This document shows, in pieces, positions 41,626 to 49,251 of a stretch of DNA of 64,000 nucleotides (the first letter of the stretch is position 1; every line of letters begins with the position of its first letter). The DNA is from Prado023 sp963774745 (GTDB lineage: Bacteria > Actinomycetota > Actinomycetes > S36-B12 > CAIYMF01). The stretch is from the NCBI GenBank assembly GCA_963774745.1, contig CAVZGE010000003.1:248001-312000 (forward strand), written 5' to 3'. The translations under genes and the position numbers were made by a program. Below the pieces are notes generated by a model. It saw only the letters and a list, made by a program, of their open reading frames with translations. It made no database searches and was not told where the DNA came from.

Positions 41626-44070
41626 ATGGTCACCCCACCTGTGGCACCCAGGCGCACGTTCGTCCGGCACCTGCACGGCCGGGACATCCCCGACGACTAT
41701 GCGTGGATGGCCAACGGTGGCACGGACCTGACCGACTACCTGCGAGCCGAGCTGGACCACTACTCCGCGGCCACCGCGCCGCTGGAGCCGCTGCGCCGAC
41801 GGTTGTTCACCGAGATGGTGGCCCGCACGCCGTTGTCCGAGGTGGGCCCTGCCTTTGCCATCGGCGCGGCGCAGTACCGCGACGTGCTTCCCGACGGGGC
41901 GCAGCTCGGACAGCTCCAGCGGCTGGGTCCGGGTGCAGGGGCGGGGGCGTGGACCACCCTCCTGGACCTCGACGCCGAGTCGGCTGCGGCTGGGTCCACC
42001 TACGGCGAGGTCGGGGTCCGGGAGCTCAGCCCGGACGGTTCGCTGCTGGCGTGGTCGTTCGACTCCACCGGCGAGGAGCTCTTCGAGCTGCGGTTCCGGG
42101 ACGTGGCCACCGGCAGGGATCTGCCCGAGCGGATGGAGCGCACCTACTACGGGGGCGCATGGGCGGCCGACGGACGCACCTTCCTCTACTCGGTCGTGGA
42201 CCACGTCTACCGGCCGCACCAGGTGTGGCGCCACGTGGTCGGCACCGACCCGGCCGACGACGTGCTCGTCCTGCAGGAGGACGACCGCCGGTTCGAGCTG
42301 TCCGTGCGGGCCACCCGCTGCGGCCGGTGGATCCTGATCCACGCCGGCAGCCGCGACAGCGCCGAGACCTGGGCGATCCCGGCCAGCGACCCGACCGCCG
42401 CCCCGCGTTCCGTCGGTGGCCGGCGCGAGGGGCACGAGTACCAGGTGGAGTCGGTGCCCGACGGGCCGATGCCCTTCCTCGCGGTCACCAACCATGGGGG
42501 AGCGCGGGACTTCACGCTCAGCTGGCTGGGGATCGGCGCTCCTGACCCGACGCGCTGGCAGCCGGCCATCGACGGGCCGCTGCCAGCAGACCCCGGGATG
42601 CTGGGCGCCGGGGGCCAGACATCGCCGGGTTCCTTCCGGCGCTTCGTGGCGGTGGATGCGTTCGAGGGCCACGTGGTGGTCACCGTGCGCGAGTCCGGGG
42701 GTACGGCCCTGTACGTGGTGCCCGTCGCGGCCCACGGCCTGGACTGGGCTCGGGCACACGGCCTGCATCCGACCCCCGGGTCCTTCCTCGAGCTCGCCGT
42801 CAACGAGCAGTACGAGGCGCCCTTCGTCACGGTCGTCGCGCAGAGCCGGATCGATCCTCCGGTGTGGACCGACCACCGGCTCGACCGGTCGGCCGAGCCG
42901 ACCGTGCGTCACCGGGCCGAGGCGCCGAACCACGACGCGACCAGTTACGTCGTGACCCGCAGGTGGGTCAGCGCACGCGATGGGGAGCAGATCCCGGTCA
43001 CCATCGTCGCGCACCGCGTGACGGCGCTGGACGGGACCGCGCCCTGCCTGCTCTTCGGCTACGGCGCCTACGAGCACTCCTATGACCCGACCTTCAGCCG
43101 GGCGCTGCCCAGCATGCTCGACCGTGGCGTGGTCTGGGCGCACGCCCATGTCCGCGGCGGTGGCGAGCTCGGCCGGCGCTGGTGGGACGACGGCCATATG
43201 GCGACCAAGGCCAACTCGTTCCGTGACTTCGTCGACGTCGCCCGCGCCCTGGGCTCGGGGCCGGACGCGGTCGTGGACGGGTCGCGGATCGTCTCCCGCG
43301 GTGGCTCGGCCGGGGGGCTGCTCGTCGCGGCCAGCATGGACCTCGACCCGGAGGCATTCGCGGGCGTCGTCGCCGAGGTGCCCTTCGTCGACGTCGTCAA
43401 CTCGATGCTCGACTCCGAGCTGCCCCTGACCGTGGGCGAGTGGGAGGAGTGGGGCGACCCGGCGGATCCCGAGCAGTACTCGTGGATGAGCGCCTACTCG
43501 CCCTACGACAACGTCCCGCCCCCCGGGCGCCGGCCGTTCGTCATGGCCACCGGTGCCGTGCACGACCCGCGGGTGGTCGTCCACGAGCCGGCGAAGTGGG
43601 TCGCGCGGCTGCGGGCCACGGACCCCCAGCAGGGGGCGGTCGAGGTACCGGGCCGGCGCGGTGGGGTGCTGCTGCGCGTGGCGCTCGAGGAGGGCTCCCA
43701 CGGTGGGGCTGCCGGCCGGTACGCGGCCCTCGACGAGGAGGCCCAGACACAGGCCGTGATCCTCGCGGCGATGGGGATCAGGGTGAGCGAGGCTGAGCGG
43801 TGGGATCAGCGGCGGACGCGTGCCGGGGTCGCGGACCGCGAGGGTGCGGGCGCGGATCCTGCGCGCAGGACCACGAGGTCGGCCATCGCGTTGGTGTCAG
43901 CCAGCACCCCGGGGGCGACCGGCATGTCGTGGCGACCAGCGGCGGTCACGATGCGATCCCGCAGGATCCCGTCGGCGATGACCATCGGGACCACGATGAA
44001 CGAGGTGCAACCGTCCACGCACCGCATCAGCGTGCGCATCCTGCCCAGCGGACGGCCCCCGTCGAGGTAG
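41626..44070 (+). CDS. ptrB: oligopeptidase B (S9 prolyl oligopeptidase family) with 3' read-through
   Basis: An 814-residue frame whose first 719 residues are a complete oligopeptidase B, a cytosolic trypsin-like peptidase for short peptides after Arg/Lys. A beta-propeller precedes the alpha/beta hydrolase domain, with nucleophile Ser in SRGGSAGGLLVAASMDLDPE, Asp in GAVHDPRVVVHEPAKWV and His in EEGSHGGAAGRY. The family normally ends soon after AVILAAMGI. Here about 95 more residues follow, low-complexity and encoded opposite the cbiX gene. TGA codons lie just out of frame at 43784 and 43794, so a lost stop or small indel is likely. Confidence 0.88.
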   Translation: MVTPPVAPRRTFVRHLHGRDIPDDYAWMANGGTDLTDYLRAELDHYSAATAPLEPLRRRLFTEMVARTPLSEVGPAFAIGAAQYRDVLPDGAQLGQLQRLGPGAGAGAWTTLLDLDAESAAAGSTYGEVGVRELSPDGSLLAWSFDSTGEELFELRFRDVATGRDLPERMERTYYGGAWAADGRTFLYSVVDHVYRPHQVWRHVVGTDPADDVLVLQEDDRRFELSVRATRCGRWILIHAGSRDSAETWAIPASDPTAAPRSVGGRREGHEYQVESVPDGPMPFLAVTNHGGARDFTLSWLGIGAPDPTRWQPAIDGPLPADPGMLGAGGQTSPGSFRRFVAVDAFEGHVVVTVRESGGTALYVVPVAAHGLDWARAHGLHPTPGSFLELAVNEQYEAPFVTVVAQSRIDPPVWTDHRLDRSAEPTVRHRAEAPNHDATSYVVTRRWVSARDGEQIPVTIVAHRVTALDGTAPCLLFGYGAYEHSYDPTFSRALPSMLDRGVVWAHAHVRGGGELGRRWWDDGHMATKANSFRDFVDVARALGSGPDAVVDGSRIVSRGGSAGGLLVAASMDLDPEAFAGVVAEVPFVDVVNSMLDSELPLTVGEWEEWGDPADPEQYSWMSAYSPYDNVPPPGRRPFVMATGAVHDPRVVVHEPAKWVARLRATDPQQGAVEVPGRRGGVLLRVALEEGSHGGAAGRYAALDEEAQTQAVILAAMGIRVSEAERWDQRRTRAGVADREGAGADPARRTTRSAIALVSASTPGATGMSWRPAAVTMRSRRIPSAMTIGTTMNEVQPSTHRISVRILPSGRPPSR

Positions 44071-44564
44071 GCCGCACGCACCGCACGTGCGCCCAACGTG
44101 GCGGTCAGCGCGACGCCCTGGGTGCGGAACAACGACTCCATGGCGCCCACCGCGCGCAGGTCGCGGGAGCCGGCGGCGGCCAGGATGATGCCGGTGCGGG
44201 CGTCGACGGGCAGGCCCGAGGAGGCGATGAGCTCGCCCGCGGCCGTGAGCAGCAGCGGATGCAGGCCGACCGGGTCGGCGCCCGCCACACCGAGGCGGGG
44301 GGCCGCGTCGCGCATGGCCCCGATCGCGGCGGGGACGTCCACCCTGGCGTGATAGGCCGGGCTGACGAGCAGCGGGACGACCGTGGTGTCGGCGGCCCCG
44401 GAGGCCTGCCACGACAGCGCGGCCTGAGCCGGGCCCGGCTCCTGGTGATCCAGGTAGGCGACGCTCGTATCGATACCGGCCACCTTGAGCCGCCCGGCCA
44501 GGGCCGCGACGTCGCGGCCGTGCCTGGGGTCCGGTGAGCCGTGTGCCAGCAGTGTCAGTGCCAT
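43806..44564 (-). CDS. sirB: sirohydrochlorin chelatase (CbiX/SirB type)
   Basis: A 252-residue two-lobe chelatase. The N-terminal lobe has LLAHGSPDPRHGRDVAALAG with the metal-binding His, and VVPLLVSPAYHARVDVPAA with a second His. It inserts Fe(II) (or Co(II)) into sirohydrochlorin, completing siroheme for the sulfite reductase encoded upstream in the same operon. It lies 11 nt after cysG. Its last 265 bases overlap the extended ptrB frame on the other strand, and this gene is the better supported of the two there. Confidence 0.9.
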   Translation of the reverse strand: MALTLLAHGSPDPRHGRDVAALAGRLKVAGIDTSVAYLDHQEPGPAQAALSWQASGAADTTVVPLLVSPAYHARVDVPAAIGAMRDAAPRLGVAGADPVGLHPLLLTAAGELIASSGLPVDARTGIILAAAGSRDLRAVGAMESLFRTQGVALTATLGARAVRAAYLDGGRPLGRMRTLMRCVDGCTSFIVVPMVIADGILRDRIVTAAGRHDMPVAPGVLADTNAMADLVVLRAGSAPAPSRSATPARVRR

Positions 44565-44575
44565 CGTGCCTATGG

Positions 44576-46021
44576 TTACCCAGCCTGCGCGATCTCAACC
44601 CGCGGCACGCCGCAGAGATCGCCGAGTTCTGTGCGCAGGCCCACCACCTCGCCGACCACGATGACCGCGGGTCCGGGCAATCTGGCCGCCTGGACCTCGG
44701 CCGCGATGGTCGCCAGGGTGCCGGTCACGGTGCGCTGTCGCGGGGTCCAGCCGTCGCTGATGACTGCGACCAGCGTCCGGGGATCCCGGCCCGCCGCGAT
44801 CAGCTCCTGCGCCGTCGCCGCCAACCCGGACAGCCCCATCAGCAGGACGAGCGTGGCGTCGCGGGGTGCCGTGCGCGCGGCGTCGAGCGCCTGCCCGGCG
44901 CCGGCGTGCGCGCTGGCGATGACCAGCGACGTGGTGATGCCCCGGTGCGTCACCGGTATGCCGGCGGCAGCCGGGACGCTGACCGCGGACGTCACCCCGG
45001 GCACGACCTCGACCGGCACGTCGTGGGCCAGGCAGTGCAGCGCCTCCTCCCCGCCACGTCCCAGCACGAACGGGTCCCCGCCCTTGAGGCGCACGACGAC
45101 GCGTCCCGCGCGGGCCCGCTCGACCAGGATCCGGTTGATCTCGTGCTGGGGGATCGGGTGGTTGCCCGCGGTCTTGCCGACATCGATGATCTCGACACCG
45201 TCGCCGAGCTCGGACAGGACACTGGTCGGGCCCAGGCGATCGGTGACCACCACGTCGGCGCGCGCCAGCCACTGCCGCCCCGAGACGGTGAGCAACCCCG
45301 GATCCCCCGGCCCACCCCCCACCAGCACGACCCGCCCCCGGATCGCGTCGGGTCCGCTGGCCCCTGGGGCGGATCGCGTCGGGTTCGAGCCGACCCGATG
45401 CGCTCGAACCCGACGCGATCCCGGGGACTGCCGGGTGCGGCGCAGGGGGAGGCCGCCGGTGGCCAGCAGGCTGCCGATCGTGTCGCGGATGGCTCGGGCT
45501 CGGCCCGGGTCGCCGCCTCCGGAGACCGCGATCAGCACGCCATCGGGGCCGTGGGCGACGGCCGGCGTGTGGGCGGCTGAGGCCTCGGCCCGGTCGGCAC
45601 GCACGCACCAGATCCCCAGTGCCTCGGCCCGTTGGGCAACGGCGGTGTCGACCTGGGGGTCGCCGGTGGCGGTGTGCACCAGCCACCAGCGATGACCTGC
45701 AGCCTGCTGGCCGAACCCAGCGCCCGAGTCCGTGCCACCTGCGGGTGTGGTCGGCGCCGGTCCGTTCGTCACATCCTCCGACGTGACCGCACGTGGCCAC
45801 CACACGATCGGGACCGCGGCCATGAGGTCGGCGAGGTCCGCACAGATCGAGGGTGCGACGACGGTCACCAGGGCACCCGCCTCGACCAGGCCCCGGGCCC
45901 GGCGCGCGGCGACCGGCCCGCCGCCGACAACCAGTGCCGAACGGCCGGTGAGGTCCAGCAGCAGGGGGTAGCGGGCACCGGGCGCGATGCCGTCCGCAGC
46001 CTGCCCTCCGTGGGCGCTCAT
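44576..46021 (-). CDS. cysG: siroheme synthase: uroporphyrinogen methyltransferase / precorrin-2 dehydrogenase fusion
   Basis: A 481-residue fusion. The N-terminal NAD-dependent dehydrogenase half has YPLLLDLTGRSALVVGGGPV and AARRARGLVEAGA. The C-terminal SUMT half has GRVVLVGGGPGDPGLLTV, DVGKTAGNHPIPQHEI and RLKGGDPFVLGRGGEE. Together they turn uroporphyrinogen III into sirohydrochlorin, and the neighbouring chelatase adds iron. The linker (about residues 201-228) is encoded by a 20-bp perfect inverted repeat, described separately. The ATG overlaps the cysN stop. Confidence 0.93.
   Translation of the reverse strand: MSAHGGQAADGIAPGARYPLLLDLTGRSALVVGGGPVAARRARGLVEAGALVTVVAPSICADLADLMAAVPIVWWPRAVTSEDVTNGPAPTTPAGGTDSGAGFGQQAAGHRWWLVHTATGDPQVDTAVAQRAEALGIWCVRADRAEASAAHTPAVAHGPDGVLIAVSGGGDPGRARAIRDTIGSLLATGGLPLRRTRQSPGSRRVRAHRVGSNPTRSAPGASGPDAIRGRVVLVGGGPGDPGLLTVSGRQWLARADVVVTDRLGPTSVLSELGDGVEIIDVGKTAGNHPIPQHEINRILVERARAGRVVVRLKGGDPFVLGRGGEEALHCLAHDVPVEVVPGVTSAVSVPAAAGIPVTHRGITTSLVIASAHAGAGQALDAARTAPRDATLVLLMGLSGLAATAQELIAAGRDPRTLVAVISDGWTPRQRTVTGTLATIAAEVQAARLPGPAVIVVGEVVGLRTELGDLCGVPRVEIAQAG
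45340..45421. repeat. palindromic repeat inside the cysG linker
   Basis: GGATCGCGTCGGGTTCGAGC (45371-45390) is the exact reverse complement of 45402-45421, with an 11-nt loop. A third partial copy, GGATCGCGTCGGGT, sits at 45340-45353. The whole is in frame with cysG and encodes Arg-rich linker residues such as SRRVRAHRVGSNPTRSA. Confidence 0.9.
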
Positions 46022-47277
46022 GCGGCCGGCGTGCGGACCATGCCCGCGGCCACGGTGGCCCCGGTCTGGTCGTCGATGAGCAGGAAGGCCCCGGTCGAGC
46101 GAACCTGGTCGTAGGGATCGACGGCGATCGGCTCGGCGGTGCGGATCCGCACCTCGCCGATGTCGTTGAGGTCGAGTCGGGTGACCTCGCCGTCGGCCTC
46201 GAGGGTGTCCACGTCCAGCCGGCTGTCGATGCTGTCGACCACCGCCCGGACGGTGCGCGACCCGGTCTTGAGCAGCAGCCTCTGCCGGGGGACCAGCGCC
46301 TGCTCGGCCAGGATCGTCACGGTCGCCCGGACGTCGCGCACGACGTCCGGGGCCGCCTGCCCCGTGGCGATGAGGTCACCACGGGAGACGTCGATGTCGT
46401 GGGCCAGGCGCAGGGTGACCGACTGGCCGGCCTGCGCCCAGGCCAACGGGCCGTCGTAGGTGTCGATCGCGACCACCGTGCTGCGCGCCCCGCTCGGGGC
46501 GATCACCACCGGGTCGCCGACCTGCACGATCCCCGCCTCGACGCGCCCGGCGTAGCCGCGGTAGTCGTGATGCTCGACGCCCTGGGGGCGGATCACGCAC
46601 TGCACCGGGAACCGGAGCGGCTGCCGCGCCGGCTCGCTGCCGACGGGGACGGCCTCGAGGTGCTCGAGCAGGGTCGGGCCCTGGTACCAGTCGGTCCGCG
46701 GTGACCGGGTCACGACGTTGTCACCGTCCAGGGCGCTGATCGGGATCGCCACCACGTCGTCGACGCCATGCGCCCGGGCGTAGGCGTCGAACTCCGCGCG
46801 GATCTCCTCGAAGACCGCGCGGTCGAAGCCGACGAGATCCATCTTGTTGACCACGACCGCGATGTGCCGCACGCCGAGCAGGGCGCTGATGGCTGCATGG
46901 CGGCGGGTCTGCTCGACGACGCCGTTGCGCGCGTCGACCAGGATCAGCGCCAGCTCCGCGGTCGAGGCCCCGGTCACCATGTTGCGCGTGTACTGCACGT
47001 GCCCCGGGGTGTCGGCCAGGATGAACGACCGGTTGGGCGTGGCGAAGTACCGGTAGGCCACGTCGATCGTGATGCCCTGCTCGCGCTCGGCGCGCAGGCC
47101 GTCGGTCAGCAGCGCGAGGTCGGGTGCGGCCAGGCCCCGGTCCCGGCTCGCCTGCTCGATCGCGTCCATGGTGTCGGCCAGGATCGACTTGGTGTCGTAG
47201 AGCAGTCGCCCCACGAGTGTGGACTTGCCGTCGTCGACGGACCCGGCGGTGGCCAGGCGGAGCAGCTGGTGCGCCAT
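46018..47277 (-). CDS. cysN: sulfate adenylyltransferase GTPase subunit
   Basis: A 419-residue EF-Tu-like GTPase that drives APS synthesis by CysD. The P-loop is AGSVDDGKSTLVGRLLYDTK, G3 is ADTPGHVQYTRNMVTGAS and G4 is VVNKMDLV. Beta-barrel domains II and III follow (FPVQCVIRPQGVEHHDYRGY). There is no fused or separate CysC kinase, in keeping with a pathway that reduces APS directly. The ATG overlaps the cysD stop by one base. Confidence 0.96.
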   Translation of the reverse strand: MAHQLLRLATAGSVDDGKSTLVGRLLYDTKSILADTMDAIEQASRDRGLAAPDLALLTDGLRAEREQGITIDVAYRYFATPNRSFILADTPGHVQYTRNMVTGASTAELALILVDARNGVVEQTRRHAAISALLGVRHIAVVVNKMDLVGFDRAVFEEIRAEFDAYARAHGVDDVVAIPISALDGDNVVTRSPRTDWYQGPTLLEHLEAVPVGSEPARQPLRFPVQCVIRPQGVEHHDYRGYAGRVEAGIVQVGDPVVIAPSGARSTVVAIDTYDGPLAWAQAGQSVTLRLAHDIDVSRGDLIATGQAAPDVVRDVRATVTILAEQALVPRQRLLLKTGSRTVRAVVDSIDSRLDVDTLEADGEVTRLDLNDIGEVRIRTAEPIAVDPYDQVRSTGAFLLIDDQTGATVAAGMVRTPAA

Positions 47278-48206
47278 CAGAAGTACCCCTCCTTCTTGCG
47301 ATCCTCCATGGCCGCCTCGCTCAGGCGGTCGTCGGCGCGGGTCGCGCCCCGTTCGGTCAGCCGGCTGGCTGAGACCTCCGCGATCACCTCGGCCACCGTG
47401 GTGGCCTCGGACTCCACGGCCCCGGTGCACGACATGTCCCCGACCGTGCGGTAGCGGATCCGGCGCACCTCGACGACCTCGTCGCCCCTCGGCCCGCCCC
47501 ACTCGCCGGCGGTGAGCCACATCGAGTTCCGCAGGAAGACCGCGCGGTCGTGGGCGTAGTAGATGCTGGGCAGCTCGATGCCCTCACGGTCGATGTAGCG
47601 CCACACGTCGCCCTCGGTCCAGTTCGACAGCGGGAACACCCGGACGTGCTCGCCGGGGGCGTGCCTGCCGTTGTACAGGTCCCAGAGCTCCGGGCGCTGC
47701 CGGCGCGGATCCCATTGGCCGAACTCGTCGCGCAGGCTGAAGATGCGCTCCTTGGCCCGGGCCTTCTCCTCGTCGCGGCGGCCACCGCCGAACACCGCGT
47801 CGAACCGGTGCCCGGTGATGGTGTCGAGCAGTGGGACCGTCTGCAGCGGGTTGCGCGTGCCGTCGGGCCGTTCGCGCAGGACACCGCGGTCGATCCAGTC
47901 CTGCACGTGGGCCACCACCAGGCGCGTGCCGGTGCGCGCGACGGTGGCGTCGCGGTACGCCAGGACCTCGGGGAAGTTGTGACCGGTGTCCACGTGCACG
48001 AGCGTGAACGGCACCCGCGCTGGGTGGAACGCCTTGATGGCCAGGTGCAGCATCACGACGGAGTCCTTGCCGCCGCTGAACAGCAGCGCCGGGCGCTCGA
48101 ACTCGCCGGCCACCTCGCGCATGATGTGGATCGCCTCGCTCTCCAGCGCCGACAGGTGGTCGAGGGCGAGCGTGGGGTGGGTGGCCTTGAGGATCGTGGT
48201 CGTCAT
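47277..48206 (-). CDS. cysD: sulfate adenylyltransferase subunit 2
   Basis: A 309-residue ATP pyrophosphatase-type enzyme that forms adenylyl sulfate (APS) from ATP and sulfate. The PP-loop is LLFSGGKDSVVMLHLAIKAF. VDTGHNFPEVLAYRD and FGGGRRDEEKARAKERIFSL are signature blocks, and the C-terminus KKEGYF is invariant in CysD. It overlaps cysH by 4 nt. Confidence 0.97.
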   Translation of the reverse strand: MTTTILKATHPTLALDHLSALESEAIHIMREVAGEFERPALLFSGGKDSVVMLHLAIKAFHPARVPFTLVHVDTGHNFPEVLAYRDATVARTGTRLVVAHVQDWIDRGVLRERPDGTRNPLQTVPLLDTITGHRFDAVFGGGRRDEEKARAKERIFSLRDEFGQWDPRRQRPELWDLYNGRHAPGEHVRVFPLSNWTEGDVWRYIDREGIELPSIYYAHDRAVFLRNSMWLTAGEWGGPRGDEVVEVRRIRYRTVGDMSCTGAVESEATTVAEVIAEVSASRLTERGATRADDRLSEAAMEDRKKEGYF

Positions 48207-48919
48207 GTGTGCAACCCGCATTCCGTCTTGGCCCGGCCCGACCAGCGGCCGGATCGGGGATCGTCTCCAGGGGCAGTGGGATTCGTGCAGGGCCGGCACC
48301 CGATCGACGCGTAGCCGACCTGGCGCAGCGGGTTGAGCAGGACGTCGTTGACCTCGGCGTAGACCGCGACGTCCTCGTCGGTCCAGGCGGCCAGCGGGTT
48401 GAGCTTCACCTTGGCGCGCCTGGCATCCCAACCGATCACCTCGATGTCGGTTCTGGTGGGGGCGTCGGCGCGGCGCATCCCGGTGATCCAGGCGGCATAG
48501 GGGGCCAGGCCGCGTTCCAGCGGCTCGACCTTGCGCAGCGCACAGCACCGGTCGGGATCGCGGGCGAACAGGTCCGGTCCCTCGGTGGCGTCCTGCTCGG
48601 ACACGGTCTGCCGCGGGGTGACGGTGATCAGCGTGATCGGACGGACGGCGTCGTAGGCAGCGGCCGTGCCGAGCGTCTCGGCGAAGTGGTACCCGGTGTC
48701 GATGAACAGGGTGTTCACCTCGGGGATCACCTCACTGGCCAGGTGCACGAGCACCTCGTCACCCATGCTCGAGGCCAGCACGAGGTCGTTGCCGAACTCG
48801 TCGTGCGCCCAGGCCAGGGCGATCCGAGCCTGGTCGATGGGGTCGGCGAAGCGGCCGACGACCTTGGCCCCCGCGGCGGCGACCCGCGGGTCCACGGCCC
48901 GGGTGTCGGTGGCGGTCAT
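48203..48919 (-). CDS. cysH: adenylyl-sulfate (APS) reductase
   Basis: A 238-residue thioredoxin-dependent reductase turning APS into sulfite. Two cysteine pairs, CCALRKVEPL and GCRPCT, are those that bind the 4Fe-4S cluster of APS-specific reductases. The catalytic Cys is in RAKTECGLHT at the C-terminus. PAPS reductases lack the cluster cysteines, so no CysC is required. The ATG overlaps the stop of the small zinc-ribbon gene upstream. Confidence 0.95.
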   Translation of the reverse strand: MTATDTRAVDPRVAAAGAKVVGRFADPIDQARIALAWAHDEFGNDLVLASSMGDEVLVHLASEVIPEVNTLFIDTGYHFAETLGTAAAYDAVRPITLITVTPRQTVSEQDATEGPDLFARDPDRCCALRKVEPLERGLAPYAAWITGMRRADAPTRTDIEVIGWDARRAKVKLNPLAAWTDEDVAVYAEVNDVLLNPLRQVGYASIGCRPCTNPTAPGDDPRSGRWSGRAKTECGLHT

Positions 48920-49251
48920 GAGGATCCTCCTGTGGGAGTCGTGGGGATGTCGGCCTGCGGTGTGGGTGGCCAGATGGGGTCCGCGGTGGGGTCCGCGGTG
49001 GGGTCCTGCATTCCCAGGTACTTCACCGAGAAGGTGCGGGTGCAGGTGCGGCAGTGCCAAGCGCCCGGGGTCGCCCCGAGGGGGCGCAGGTCCTCCTCGG
49101 CGCAGTACGGGCAGTGGTAGGGCACGGCGCGCTCCCCGGTCGGCGCTCCCGGTTGCCGGTGGTCGATTCGGTCGATTGGAACGTCGGGATCGACGACCGG
49201 CGCCGAGGGGTGGCCGGTTCCATCGACCTCACTGTGCACAGGGCCGGTCAT
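48916..49251 (-). CDS. small zinc-ribbon protein between sulfite reductase and cysH
   Basis: A 111-residue protein with one four-cysteine zinc ribbon (YHCPYCAEEDLRPLG, then AWHCRTCTRTFSVKYLG) between disordered tails. The N-terminal tail is rich in Pro and Asp. The C-terminal tail contains DPTADPTADP, from a 12-nt tandem repeat at about 48976-49010. It overlaps both neighbours by 4 nt, so it is made together with the reductases. Its role is unknown; electron delivery, assembly or regulation are all possible. A zinc ribbon fits the spacing better than a rubredoxin. Confidence 0.8.
   Translation of the reverse strand: MTGPVHSEVDGTGHPSAPVVDPDVPIDRIDHRQPGAPTGERAVPYHCPYCAEEDLRPLGATPGAWHCRTCTRTFSVKYLGMQDPTADPTADPIWPPTPQADIPTTPTGGSS

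Noticed and set aside
45376..45420. GGGTTCGAGCC resembling a tRNA T-arm in the cysG repeat
   Set aside because: The T-stem pairing is out of register for a 7-nt loop, there is no acceptor, D or anticodon arm, and the site is in frame inside cysG.
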